Source: Chrysemys picta bellii
Lineage: Eukaryota; Chordata; Testudines; Emydidae
Assembly (NCBI RefSeq): GCF_011386835.1
Contig: NC_088792.1
Location: 110,146,421 to 110,210,420 of the forward strand
Length of the DNA: 64,000 nt
Direction of reading: 5' to 3'
Position 1 is the stretch's first letter. The number at the start of each line of letters is the position of its first letter. Below, in pieces: positions 47,143-59,062 of this stretch. The translations under genes and the position numbers were made by a program. The notes beneath the pieces were generated by a model. That model searched no databases and had not been told where the DNA came from. It saw nothing but the letters and a program-made list of their open reading frames with translations.

Positions 47143-50100
47143 CTATATGAGATATAATTAGCTATAGCTTTAGCTTTTGCCTTATATAATAAACTAAATT
47201 AAATCGTAAACATGTTTCTTAGGGATATTTGAAGGATTTTGTTTTCTTTTCCATAAACTGATACTTCCTAGCACTACATTGTATACACCAACACTATCAC
47301 ATACTAATCCAATAATCCTTGCCTATTTTTTCAGGTTCCAGGAAATGTCTTCTCTCTCTTTCCCTTATTACTACTTTGCTCATCTCACAATGCTTTCAGC
47401 CAGACTACAGTTACTCTCTAGTGTCCACAAAAGGACTGGGGTTGTATCTCTTCTTATGATGTCACTGATATTAGATGATGCAAGCACTCTTCCTAACTGG
47501 TGGATTGTTGTCCCAGGTGATAATCTATGAATGGTGGTAACAAGTATCAGCCCCTGCAATCCATCACTATCTGCCAGATACAAGTACAAAGTACATGAGG
47601 GAAGACTCTTAACAGTACATTGCATCACCTAACCTGATTAGTAATGCAGCAGTGAAACATCTTAGTCTTTACGGGGAAACAGACTCAGAAAGTCCATACA
47701 TTTTTTAAAAAGCTATTTTTGCTTCATAGAAGCTTTCAAAAATCCATATGTTCTTTTCAGTACTTTTGCCCGATCTTGTATCTAAAAATACTGCCCCAAA
47801 GATTTTCTTTTTCAAATGAGTTTTAAAAATATTTGTACATAGGCTCTACTCTCGAATTCTGGGTTTTGGCCCAGAATGAATTTTTACAGCCAAGTTATAG
47901 GTTGTAAACAAAACTTAAATGGAAATGCTGTGAGACCCTTAGCTCTAGCCTCAGTCCCAGACCTTGTGGGAAATGTCAACCAAAGCATGAAATACTATCT
48001 CAGGCTTGTTGATGCAGCTATAAATAAGCACTCAAGTTACAATGATCTGCCATGTCTCTCAGCAGACTTAGCTTTTACCTTTAGGACTTTTTTATTTTTT
48101 CATCAGTTTTAAAGTTCTTCCGTTTACTTCAGCCAGGATTATTGATGTTTATTTTACCTATATACCTGTGAATAGAGATCAACTGCTATTAATTACAAGG
48201 GAAAATGATGAAATTGTGTTTCTGGCTCAGTGACTGAGTAGAGTATTTAGTACACAGTGTCATCTAGAGGCCAGAGAATTCTTTAAAAAAATAAAAAATG
48301 ATAAAAGCTTTACGGTGACGTGGTTTTTTTTTTCACTTCAATGATCAACAATTACATCTCCTTGACTGGTCAGATAAATTATCTCTATAAATAGCCTCTG
48401 TGAAGACCACTGCAGTAATTCTAAGTGTCTCAATTGACACCAACTGATCAGCACACAGGTGATTAACTACAAGCTGCACATTACTGAATAAGCTGTATGT
48501 ATGTGACTAACATTTTAGAGATAATGCAAAACTTGTGAACTCTTTTCTACTTATCCTTCAAAGAAAAATTGCCAGTATAGGGAACATCAAGCATTCATCA
48601 GAGAATCCATAAAGATTATTTACTACTAATAAATCCTGTCAAAAGTACTTCGATTGGGATGGATACCACTAGGATATAAAACCGCATAATGCACTTGCTG
48701 AACAACCTTCCATTTTTTCAATTTTTTCTGGTAATATTTTATAAAATAACTTGCAGTAAATTATACAGTATAGCTACAGTAAGTACCAGCACTTTTTTAT
48801 ATAGCCCTTTCCTGATGATAAAAGGAGCATGCAGTGGTGACCATTAAAAGGTCCACCTTTACCAGCAACTACCACACAGAGAAATATAAAATAGTTTAGA
48901 CAACTGGAATAGGAAATCACTGTGGTACCTGAAAATACCTCTTTGTGGTAGCTGCTGGGAAATTTTTGATTTTTAATGCCAGTTATTTTAAGCATTTATT
49001 GACGTGTGTGCATATTGTTATTTATTATTTGTATTGCAAGAGCACCTTGCAATCTCAACCAAGATTGGGCACCCAGTCTTCTAGGTAATGGACAAACACA
49101 TGGGTAGAACTGAGCTAGTAATGGATTTTTCTGTTCAGGTCAATTCCAAGAAAAAAATTGTATTTTTTGGTTAAATCAAAACCTGACATTTTCAGTGACT
49201 CAAAGGACAGAAAAAATACATTTCAGTTGAACAAAACATTTTGTTCACCTTAAAATGAACTTTTTTTTTTCATTTTGAATGTTTAACATTTTAAAATTTT
49301 TTTTAAATAAAATTAAAGGATATCTTTAAATGAAAAAAGAAAACATTTTTTACAGAAGTAAATTTGCAAAATCAACATGAATTCATGAAAAGTTTCAGTT
49401 GTCACCAAATATACATTTTTCACCAAAAATTTTCCCCCAGATCTTATAATAAAAGACAGCCTCCACTATGAAGAGTCCTAAAGAGACAGGACCAGATAAT
49501 GTGTGTTATAGATACTGTACAGAACTAGTTTATATAGGTAAAGATTTTGGCCTTAATATAGGATATACCATTTTGTGTTGAAAATCCACCTATAGGGATA
49601 CAGTAGTAGAGTACAGAGAGTGCAACTCCCAATTCACCACAAGGGGCCTGGGGCGCCAGCTAAGAGGTGACCCGAGCAGAGTCACAGTGGGTTGGATTGA
49701 AGCAGCTTCTCTCCCAGGCAACCTCCTCCAGAAAAAGGTCTTATGGATCTCTAAATTCAGGGATCTTCCCCTTGCTTGCAACCTACAAGACAGTGATGGC
49801 TCAAACATCACCGTTTTGTTCTCAGAGATGAATGACTACAGCTGACTGCACATGCTCAGGAGAGTACAATTTGTCCTCCAGAGTGAGTGAATTGAGCCTA
49901 GTGTAGTCAGTAGACCATTCCAAAACTGCTTACTCCACACTAGAGCTATGGGAGACCCTGTGTACCCTCCCCCCCCACACACAATCTTATTTGTATTGCC
50001 TTTGTAGCCCATTTCATGACTTTGATGCACAATTTGCATGCATGATTTATCCCTGTCATATAAGACAACAAATGTGCATGCTAGGATCAGTAAATCTGTC

Positions 50101-50214
50101 TTTATTCATGTGATATATAAACAAATAAAAATTGTTTCCTTTAAGCTTATACAAACTTTTTAATTTTAAAAGTAACTGAAATGTACTAACAGTGTTACAA
50201 TAGGTGACAGCCTT
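47143..50214. other. unannotated non-coding DNA (3.1 kb)
   Basis: 49020-49110 resembles the left end of the MIR-related family (CAAGAGCACCTTGCAATC). 49110-49450 is A/T-rich with runs, similar in style to 44120-44505. A C run (about 49970-49975) is present. Frames such as 49590-49811 have no motif. Confidence 0.4.
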
Positions 50215-53010
50215 AAAATGTTAACCCTAGTCCTTTAGTTCAAAAGCTCTCTTTTCTTACCTTTGCCCTCATGAATTGAACCACGGCATCAAAGAGAGCA
50301 AAAGACTGGCCAATGGCATTTTCAGGCAATAAAATAGCAAACAATGTCAGTCTCTCATCAGCCATTAATGATCAATGATACGTTTTAATGAGCCTGAGGT
50401 TCGAAAAGCTGCACTGACCACTCACGACTGACCGGCAGCTATCCACACAGTAGGAAGAGTGTCCTTCAGCTCTGCATCATGAATGAATTGGGGAACTTGG
50501 AGTGGAAAGTGCTTCCTGTGTGACAAAATGTGATGGATGTTGTCCAGTTCAACTTAGAGGCCTTTATCACTGATGTCCAAATATTCCCCATGTGTCAGCA
50601 TCCAGTTAAGTTCCATACAATTGTTCAAGAATGTTTTTCTGTCCATGGACAGCTTATTAAGGTCATACAAAAAAACAAAAATAACAGGTATTTCTTTAGT
50701 GTTGTAATTGTCCAAATGTTTCTTCGATGGACACTCGATAACTGTCGAAAAGCGAGCAAAAAAACTTCCCTCTTGAATTTTTCTTCAGAGTTTCCTATCA
50801 CCTAATCTCTGCACTCATAACCAAACTGTCTCTTCTATTGATGAGTAAGAGTTTCCTTGAAAATAGGCTCAACTCTTAAGCTTTCCACCATTTCATTGGC
50901 AGCAGTGATGGAATCTTCAAATCCATTGTCTCTGTAGGCCACAATGAAAACAAGACAGCTTCTCATCAAAATAGTAGTGGTTGCGATGTCCATTGACTGA
51001 GTTTTTAATGCCTTGCTTAGAATAGTTTACTTAGAACAGGATATCATGCCAAACCACAATTGAGACCAGGAATTTGAAGTCAGTGATCTGGTTTGACAGG
51101 CTTTGCGTCTCCTGTTGTTCCGGCCTTGGCTTTATTCGACAGCGCCAGTTCCATCAGGGTGTCATAAACCTCAGTCACTTGCTATCTCACTGGTCTTCCA
51201 CTGTCAATGCAGCTCAATGGTAAGTGTCACTTAACAGCTTCATGGTCAGATTTGTAGCATTGTCTATGAGGATATTCTACCTGATAGTTGATGCTGAAAA
51301 CAGGACATATATCCTTTACAGTACTCTGAAGAGAGATACTGAATCTAAAGTAGATGATGCTGCATTTGACACAACTAGGTTGAGGGAATGGCAGACACGA
51401 GGCATGAAAAAAGTTCTTGGATTTAACTCAAGAATTCCTTGCCTGGATGCCGTTTCTTTCCTTCATGTTTGTGCTGTTGTGGTAGCCTTGCCGTGGCAGT
51501 TCTGAAGCTATGCGGGGAGGGATAGCTTAGTGGTTTGAGCATTGGCCTGCTAAACCCAGGGTTGTGAATTCAATCCTCGAGGAGGCCATTTAGGGATTGG
51601 GACAAAAATCTGTCAGGGGATTGGTCCTGCTTTGAGCAGGGGGTTGGACTAGATGATCTCCTGAGGTCCCTTCCAACCCTGATATTCTATGATTCTTTCT
51701 TTTATGCTCTTTCAAAAACAGTTCTTTGGCCTTTGCCAGTAGAGTCATCCACAGACTGGAAACAGATAAAGTGTTCCTTTACTTGGATTAGCCATTCTCA
51801 TTGTCAGTAAATCTTACTGTAAATGACATTTTTTCATTGACTAATACAATGTGGGAGTGCAGTTCATTATTACGTCATAGTACTTCGTTTTGTTGAACTT
51901 CATCAATATGTTATCAAACTTCCTTGCCATAAATTCAATCAATTTGTTTTGAATTATTTTGCTGCAGTAACAGTCTATAGCTTCTTTACAAATTACTTGA
52001 TGAAGGTGCTCACGCATAACATCATCATATTTCCCAAACCGAACCAAGGGAAATACCATTATGTTCAGTGAACAACTTATCCGACAAGCCCTGGAAAGCC
52101 AAATTATTCATTGCAAGGAAGAGGGTAATCAAGCACATCCCTCCATTGCTGTTTTTCTACATTAATAATGTGCTGGTTTTCTGCATCTGTGAGTTTATTC
52201 AGCTTGAGCCTGGACTCGAACTCCATCCATTTGGAGTAGGCCGTAAAATGTCCCAGTGACTTTTCATGTTGTTTCACAACATCAGCTAAGTTATGCCAGT
52301 AATTGTACCTGGAAAGTGTAAGCAGCAACTTGGTATTCTTGTCAAATATTTTGCAACTGACAGAACACTGTCAGTTGATTTCGAGTAAACTAGCCAACGC
52401 CAATTTAGTTTCTCACCATTCTCGAGCACTCTTTCACAGTGTGACTTTGAGAAGTGTCGCTTCTGCTCACTTACTGGAAATGTCTTTGACTTTGCCCGGT
52501 CCATTCAAAATTTTATGATCAATATCAGCAGAGTTTAGGATCTCTGGCCATAAAGCAGGATATGATGTATCAATTTGTGGTGTGCAATTTTTCTCACTGC
52601 TGTTTCTGTCATCATGAGAGGCTGACTCTTCTTTATCATTTCTCTCCTTTCCATGTAAACCAGATTTTTGTCATTACTCTCCTTTTCACGAGAGCCACAT
52701 TATTCTTTAGCATCACTCCTCTTTATGACGCCAGGAAAAGTGGATGATTCTCCATCACTTTCCTTACATTTCCATTCCTTATCTTCAGGTAAATCTGCTA
52801 AATCCTTAGTAATCAAACTTTCATAGTTTACATTTTCCTCCTCAATTTCTTCTGCACTGGAATGATTGCTACTGCCTAAAGCCCGGTCTATGTTGTTCTG
52901 TTTCAGATATTTTTCCCATAAAATTTGCTGCTTGCTGCAAACTAAATTGCAATTGAGCTTTTTGCTTCCTATACTGAGTTCCTGAAGGCTTCTTCGGGGG
53001 TATCTTTTAT
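50215..53010 (-). pseudogene. hAT transposase (TTF-type finger, DUF4371/ZMYM1-like), broken
   Basis: The order of motifs read leftward is typical of this transposase family. First comes a basic start with KKPSGTQYRKQKAQ (about 52990). Next are LWPEILNSADIDHKI (about 52550) and a TTF-type zinc-finger region with FSKSHCERVLENGEKLNWRW and LVYSKST (52504-52330). Then come HNLADVVKQHEKSLGHFTAY and KWMEFESRL (52300-52150), the DUF4371 part with KYDDVMREHLHQ, IIQNKLIEFMA and KYYDVIMNCTP (52040-51841), and the beginning of the catalytic part, VDDSTGKG, cut by a SINE at 51696-51514. The remains continue to a C-terminal dimerisation stretch with SLMADERLTLFAILLPENA near 50300-50370. Many stops and shifts; dead. 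The family call is firm. Confidence 0.75.
51514..51696 (+). mobile_element. tRNA-derived pol III SINE with CR1 tail
   Basis: The head is GGGGAGGGATAGCTTAGTGG, with an A box at 51523-51533 (TAGCTTAGTGG) and a worn B box at 51561-51575. The tail from 51616 to 51694 matches the 3' end of the CR1 at 36160-36238 in 76 of 79 positions, including the ATTCTATGATT end. Such shared tails let a SINE be copied by the LINE's RT. A possible 5-bp duplication TATGC lies at 51509-51513 and 51703-51707. It sits inside a hAT transposase pseudogene, so it is younger than that insertion. Confidence 0.9.
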
Positions 53011-53817
53011 TTTCTACAGGGGAAAACAGACAATATTAGGGAGAGCAAAAGTCTATGTTCCGCAGTCTTAGAAATTCATCAAACATTGACATGTAACATG
53101 GCAAATTAAGTAACAGTATTTCTTTTATATTGTTGGGTATTAAGGGATTTGATAGATATCTCGAGCATCTCATTAACTATGTCCTTTATTAGTCACTACT
53201 TACACTCTTCAAGTCTTAAAACACAAGTATATTTTTACAATTACACAATAAAACAAGGTTCCCAATATTTCAGCTGGGCTCTCACTTTTCTTCAGTTCAT
53301 TCTTACATCTCACTGACTGACTAGAGATGCCCTGCATCTTATATACCTGTGAGGACATGGCTGATAACAATCTAGGTGGTTTGAGGAAAATGCAGTTCTC
53401 AGGAAGTCTGGAAGGTTTTACAAGATTCTACAAACATTCAGAACATTCTAGGACGTTAATGAAAAATGAATCCACATACAGAATATCTGAAACATGTTAC
53501 TTCACACATTCTATTTCTCTTTTTGTTGCTGACAACAAAAATAGCACCCCGGCGCAGCCCTCCCCACATGCCCAGCACCCCAGATGGTTGCCTGGGTTGC
53601 CTGCGCCTAAATCTGACCCTGTATAGAGCTCTTCTTCAGAAGCAAGTCAATCACACGTCTGTTAACCCTCTGGACCAATAACGTAGTCTAGCTTCTTTAT
53701 ACTGAAGTAAACAATAGGAGTATTAAAATAATTTGATTATTTACACTTCAGAAAAATGCATTTCCATGGTAGAAAATCAAAGCCATTTAAAGCCTAAAAC
53801 TTATGCTCTATACAATT

Positions 53818-54045
53818 TATTGGGTGGGGAGAGGGGAGAGAATGGGTATATTCTACATAAAGAGTATTGAAGCTGTCTGTTTGCCAGAAGCTGGGAATGG
53901 GCAACAGGGGATGGATCATTTGATGATTACCTGTTGTGTTATTCTCTCTGAAGCACCTGACATTGGCCCCTATCAGAAGACAGGATACTGGGCTAGATGG
54001 ACCTTTGGTCTGACCCAGTATGGCCATTCTTATTTTCTTATGTAG
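53818..54045 (+). mobile_element. CR1 3' end, plus strand
   Basis: The characteristic 3' UTR block GACAGGATACTGGGCTAGAT, GGACCTTTGGTCTGACCCAG, TATGGCCATTC is followed by a worn 8-bp tail repeat (TTCTTATT TTCTTATG). No ORF2 is attached, so it is a short, heavily 5'-truncated insertion. It is a different CR1 subfamily from the ATTCTATG-tailed copies. Confidence 0.8.
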
Positions 54046-54697
54046 CTAAAATTCCCTGGAAGATCAAAGTTGTCCTTTGTTTCCCAACATATACATAAAC
54101 AGTGTGATCTTATACATATTTTAAAACCCTTCAAAAAAGCTTTTCAATATATATAATGTTTTTCTTCAACCTATGATAATGACAGATCATGTTTTACTCA
54201 GTAGAAAATGTTAACATAGTATATGAACTGCATAATGAGCATCTCATTTAAAAACTTTAACAAAATGGGTTTGTACTTTGAATACCGGTATGAAACAGAA
54301 TTAAGGTTAGAATGAAAATATGTTTTTTAATCAGTGCAAAAAAGGAGGGAGCTGCACTTTGCAACCAAATAAATAAATAATAAAATAAAAATACCCTCTG
54401 TTTTATAGAATTTGCTTGCACTACTAGTTTTCCCATTATCCCCTGGACACACAGGTGATAGAAAAGGAATGGGGTGAGGCCCTGACATTTAGGATAGCTA
54501 TGATTTACATCAAGAAGCAACCATTCTGTCAGTGATTTGTTGCGCTGGGAAACACAAAAGGGACTTGTGCCAGACCTAATTACTGTATACACATTGTGGT
54601 AGCTTTGTGTCCTGCTCCAGCAAAGCAAATAAGCAAACAACATTAAGCTCATCAGTAGTCCCACTGACTTCAAGTGCTTTGTGGGATCAGGGCATAA
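54046..54697. other. unannotated non-coding DNA
   Basis: A 138-codon frame on the minus strand (54673-54257) starts with a hydrophobic stretch but has no domain, and the region is A+T-rich; judged chance. Confidence 0.5.
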
Positions 54698-55290
54698 ATC
54701 ATAGACTCATAGAATTGTAGGACTGGAAGGGACTTCGAGAGGTCATCTAGTCCAGCCCCCTGCACTCATGGCAGGACTAAGTATTATCTAGACCATCCCT
54801 GACAGGTGCTTGTCTAACCTGCTCTTAAAAATCTCCAATAATGGAGATTCCACAACCTCCCTAGGCAATTTATTCCAGTGCTTAACCATTCTGACAGGAA
54901 GTTTTTCCTAATGTCCAACCTAAACCACCCTTGCTGCAATTTAAGCTCATTGCTTCTTGTCCTATCCTCAGAGGCTAAGGAAAGCAAGTTTTCTCGCTCT
55001 TCCTTGTAACAACCTTTTATGTACTTGAAAACTCTTATCATGTCCCCTCTCGGTCTTCTCTTCTCCAAACTAAACAAATACAATTTTTTCAATCTTCCCT
55101 CATAGGTGATGTTCTCTAAGCCCTTTAATCATTTTTGTTGCTCTTCTCTGGAATTTCTCCAATTAGTCCACATCTTTCCTGAAATGTGGGGCCCAGAAGT
55201 GGATACAATACTCCAGCTGAGGCCTAAAAAGCATGGGGTAGAGCGGAAGGGTTGTTGTTTTGTTGCAACAGTGTTACAATGTTTACTCAT
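54698..55290 (-). mobile_element. 5'-truncated CR1 LINE
   Basis: It begins with the tail complement AATCATAGACTCATAGAATT and the 3' UTR (GGAAGGGACTTCGAGAGGTC). The C-terminal ORF2 is read leftward: KKLYLFSLEKRRPRGDMIRV and NELKLQQGWFRLDIRKNFL (55092-54814), with FWASHF-type sequence upstream. It ends near 55290 at the GCAACAGTGTTACAATG region. It is the same subfamily type as 8978-9567. Confidence 0.87.
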
Positions 55291-55994
55291 GTGCATTCTT
55301 CTTAGGAATGAATGAACTACAATGATATTAAGGAAATATCTACTCGCACTCTGGAGCAAGGAAATGCATTACACACTAAAGGGAGTTATATATTGGATTA
55401 TATTTGTATGGAGAAGTAATTATTACAATTATTTTAAATTAACTTTATAAAATAGTCAAAAATTACGAGCATAGGTATGAAATCTACCCATCTCAATTTT
55501 TACCATGGTAATTGACAATAATGACACAAAAAGGTCATTTGATTTGCCGACCATAAATAATTACTTGACCCAGGCAAATGGGTGAGAAGAATTTGCAAGG
55601 ACATTTTAAATATTGAAAATACATCACTTCCACATATGACCAAACTACTGGCATTTTAAGGAATTTAAGGTCTTATCTAGTTCTATTGAGAGACAAGGTG
55701 GTGAGGTAATATCTTCTAGTGGATCAACTTCTGTTGGTGAGAGAGACAAGCTTTCAAGCTACACAGAGCTCTTATTCAGGTCTGGGAAAGGTATGAAGAG
55801 TGTCACTGCTAAATGCAAGGTGGAATGGCACTGACACAGCTACAACACTTCGCACTAGTACTCTTGAGACATAAAAAAGTATGAGGAGTCTCATTATATA
55901 ATGCTTCCCAACCATCACATGGTAACTTTAATGGATGTATTTTTGGTCATGGCCTTCTATATCCATATCTAGCCAAAACACTGAAATAAGTGCA
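55291..55994. other. unannotated non-coding DNA
   Basis: A+T-rich. 55680-55860 contains GGTGAGGTAATATCTTCTAG, TGAGAGAGACAAGCTTTCAAGC and CTTATTCAGGTCTGGGAAAG, a motif series also typical of Penelope-type terminal repeats in reptiles, so it may be another decayed copy. Confidence 0.4.
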
Positions 55995-56209
55995 ACAAGG
56001 AGTCTGGTGGCACCTTAAAGACTAACAGATTTATTTGGGCATAAGCTTTTGTGGGTAAAAACCTCACTTCTTCAGGTGCATAGCTGAAGTGAGGTTTTTA
56101 CCCATGAAAGCTTATGCCCAAATAAATCTGTTAGCCTTTAAGGTGCCACCAGACTCCTTGTTGTTTTTGTAGATACAGACTAACATGGCTACCCCCTGAT
56201 ACTTGAAAT
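55995..56209. mobile_element. head-to-head Penelope-like terminal repeats forming a perfect-looking hairpin
   Basis: The left arm 55995-56074 and right arm 56085-56161 are reverse complements, with three substitutions and one 3-bp difference, around a loop of about 10 bases. Both arms carry the unit found in plus orientation at 59080-59175 (AAGCTTATGCCCAAATAAAT, GTTAG). The right copy continues to TACAGACTAACATGGCTACC at 56175-56194. The sequence is non-coding and would fold into a very stable stem-loop. Confidence 0.75.
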
Positions 56210-57194
56210 AAGTGGTTATAGTGAGGGTGGTGGCATTTGCTTTAAAAAAAAATCAAAGTATGAAAACTACAAAACAATTAACATAAAATTGTTTGCACTA
56301 CATGATTAATAGGAAATCAAAGGCAATGGCTTAGTTTATAAGAAAAGATGCATGTCCTTTCATTAAATATTCACTTGCTAGTTCTTTGTGGAAAACCATG
56401 AAGCATATTGATTAATTTATATGAAAGGCACATTAGAGAGATTGCTGTTTGTTCTCAGACAGTTTTCAGAAGCATGTGCAAACATTTTTGTACTGGCAAC
56501 TCACTCTAATGGTATCTGCAAATGTGGCAAAACTAACAAATTGAAACAACCCATCAGCAACTGCCAAATATAACAGATGTAGTTAACGAGACGCATCACT
56601 CCTTTGCCCACCAGAATTGCCTAGTGCCCAAGACAGACCAGGCTGGGATTGGTTTCCAAAACTAAATCTCAAACATACATACCTAATACATAAAATAAAA
56701 CATTAATGTTCCATGCCGATTCACAGGGAGCAAGGAGACCTGTTGTTGTTTTAGTTCCATAGCTCCCAACTTATTTGCACCTTGGACACTGCTCATCGTT
56801 TCTGTTCTTGGTAAAGAATTTCACCACCATAATCACCCTGCCTTAAAGTTAATTTTTGTTACTTTGATATCCTGGTCATCAACAAAAATACATCTCAGCA
56901 TCATTTAATTAGGGAAAAACCTGAAAAAACATGTATGTTAAATAAGCTTGTAGCCTTGCACAGTACCATGAGGATCATGAGATTCAGCTCCAGACAAATG
57001 ATGTAGCAAATTCCCGAGCTAAGGGCCCTCCACTAAGAATGCCCTGTCAACAGTCCTCAGACATTCAAATGCAGAGATCATTGTGGCCTGAATTCAAGTA
57101 TTGAACAGAGAGAAAGGAGGTATCGTCTGTAGCTGGGTTTCAAACCACATATTTGTAGGGCTCCACAGATTGACATGAACAACAACTTGAGATG
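56210..57194. other. unannotated non-coding DNA
   Basis: A+T-rich. No gene or bounded repeat was recognised. Confidence 0.5.
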
Positions 57195-57199
57195 CTCCC
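57195..57199. repeat. 5-bp target site duplication (left) of solo LTR
   Basis: CTCCC precedes TGTGACG. The same CTCCC is at 58380-58384, directly after the CATCACA end. Confidence 0.9.
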
Positions 57200-57696
57200 T
57201 GTGACGTTGTGCAGTCTATATGGTTTTATGAAAACTTGATAATAAGTCAATATAATGTCACTGAGATAGTTTTAGAGAAAATACGGTAATAAGTGAATGT
57301 AACGTAACTGGGATATGCCTCATGCAAAAGGTCTCTTGTAAGGTATCATTACAAAGCTTATAATCTACTGAGTATGATCATCTGATTTGTATAAATGTAC
57401 CACTCTTGTATCTAAAACTAGAAATATAAAATGTAACTCTGAGGGCCTATTGTAATTGTATAAAGTGTGGACCATTAATGATGGTTTGGAATCTTGATGA
57501 CTCCTATTGTCTGCAGATGGCTGTAGTTACCTGTGAGTCTTCCTGTATATGTGTGTGCTGGCAAGTGAGTAATGAAGTCTTGCAGGGACATGTGATCATG
57601 TCACCTGAACTGGAATCCATCTTTAACCTGGTGCTTTTCCAGTGAGGGGGGGGTGGAAAACCAGAGAGACAAAGAGTTCCCGCCTTATGCAAAAGA

Positions 57697-57704
57697 TATA
57701 TAAA
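57697..57704 (+). promoter_or_regulatory. LTR TATA box
   Basis: TATATAAA followed by GGGG, placed about 285 bp before the polyadenylation signal, as expected for the U3/R border. Confidence 0.65.
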
Positions 57705-57981
57705 GGGGTGGAAGAGAACAGAGAGGGAGAGGAGCCATCATGAAGAATCCCCTAGCTACCACCTGAGCTGCAACAAGAGCTGTACCAGGGGAAAGAATTG
57801 TGCCCAGGCCTGGAAGGTGTCCAGTCTGAGAAAAAACGTACTGAAGCATCTCTGAGGGTGAGATTATCTGTATTCAGTTTGATTAGGCATAGATTTGCGC
57901 ATTTTATTTTATTTTGCTTGGTGACTTACTTTGTTCTGTCTGTTACTACTTTGAACCACTTAAATCCTACTGTCTGTATTT

Positions 57982-57987
57982 AATAAA
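57982..57987 (+). promoter_or_regulatory. LTR polyadenylation signal
   Basis: AATAAA in a T-rich setting (TATTTAATAAAATCATTTTC), in the position expected near the R/U5 border. Confidence 0.6.
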
Positions 57988-58586
57988 ATCATTTTCTATT
58001 TAGTAATTTACTCAGAGTATGTATTAATACCTGGGGGAGCAAACAACTGTGCATATCTCTCTATCAGTGTTATAGAGGGCGAACAATTTATGAGTTTGCC
58101 CTGCATAAACTTTATGCAGGGTAAAACGGATTTATCTGGGTTTAGACCCCATTGGGAGTTGGGCATCTGAGTGCTAAAGACAAGCACACTATTCAGGTAA
58201 ACTTGCAGCTTTGGGACAAGTGATTCAGACCCTGGGTCTGTGTTGGAGCAGATGAGAGTGTCTGGCTCAGCAAGACAGGGTGCTGGAGTCCTGAGCTGGC
58301 AGGGAAAACCGGAGCAGGGGTAGTCTTTGCACATCGGGTGGCAGCTCCCAAGGGGGTTTCTGTGATCCAACCCATCACACTCCCAGAAGAGAAGAGAGAG
58401 TTATAGTGCAGGTCTGGGAGCACTGGTGAAGAATTCTTCATGTTACGAATACCACGAACTAAAAAGTTTACCATATTTGGCACCATCTGTAGCCTTCAAG
58501 TATTCATCAAGTGTAGCCCCATAATGACCGTGCTAAATTACAGATTGGAGAGAAATAGTTTCAATTATTGCACCAGGATAGATGGA

Positions 58587-58835
58587 AAAAATGCACTGCT
58601 CAAAAGAATAAATGGACACAAATCAGACATCAAGAATTATAACATTCAAAAACCAACCAGTCGGAGAACACTTCAATCTCACTGGACACTCAATAACAGA
58701 CTTAAAAGTGGCAATTCTTCAACAAAAAAACTTCAAAAAAAGACTCCGATGAGAAACTGCAGAACTGGAATTAATTTGCAAACTGGACACCATCAAATTA
58801 GGCCTGAATAAAGACTGGGAGTGGATGGGTCACTA
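58587..58835 (+). pseudogene. Penelope-like protein, C-terminus of GIY-YIG endonuclease
   Basis: One frame gives LLKRINGHKSDIKN (58599-58640), the Arg/His-containing helix that follows the GIY-YIG core in these enzymes. After a frameshift near 58650 another frame gives PVGEHFNLTGHSITDLKVAI (58657-58716), a signature of the Penelope-like endonuclease C-terminus. A TGA stop at 58750-58752 then interrupts the tail, which continues ETAELELICKLDTI and ends in DWEWMGHY. The GIY-YIG core itself is not readable. The product is inactive. The match is by motif recall. Confidence 0.62.
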
Positions 58836-59062
58836 CAAAAACTAATTCCCCCCCTACTGTTACTCATACGTTCTTGTCAACTGTTTGAAATGGGCCACCC
58901 TGATTACATTGGCCTCATTGGCCAAAAAAAGTGATTTTTCCTCTCACTTCCACCTTAGTTGAATTGTCTTATTAGCACGGACACCCCACTTGGTAAGGCA
59001 ACTCCCATCTTTTCATGTACTGTGTATTTATACCTACCTACTGTATTTTCCACTCCATGCAT

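Larger units (their letters stand above)
50215..53621 (-). mobile_element. decayed autonomous hAT transposon
   Basis: The body is a broken hAT transposase gene read leftward. The right end of the element is probably at 53621: there the plus strand reads CCTAAATCTGACCCTG, the complement of a CAGGGTC-type hAT terminus, preceded by a GC-rich untranslated block (53545-53610). The left end near 50215 is set only by loss of coding similarity. No duplicated 8-mer was found. A SINE is nested inside at 51514-51696. Confidence 0.6.
57200..58379 (+). mobile_element. solo LTR, 1,180 bp
   Basis: It begins TGTGACGTTG and ends AACCCATCACA (TGTGA/TCACA inverted termini) and is flanked by perfect CTCCC duplications. 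A TATATAAA box at 57697-57704 and an AATAAA signal at 57982-57987 divide it into U3 (about 500 bp), R (about 270 bp) and U5 (about 390 bp) in plus orientation. No proviral genes remain. It lies just left of the Penelope-like relic. Frames inside (58193-58486, 58008-58370) are chance. Confidence 0.92.

Noticed and set aside
54257..54673. 138-codon minus frame with a signal-peptide-like start
   Set aside because: The hydrophobic start reflects T-rich sequence; no domain and no conserved Cys pattern. Only a protein-level match in other turtles would revive it.
56085..56135. Second functional hammerhead
   Set aside because: The core word is CTGAAGTGA instead of CTGATGA and stem II pairing is impaired, so only the copy at 59063 was listed.
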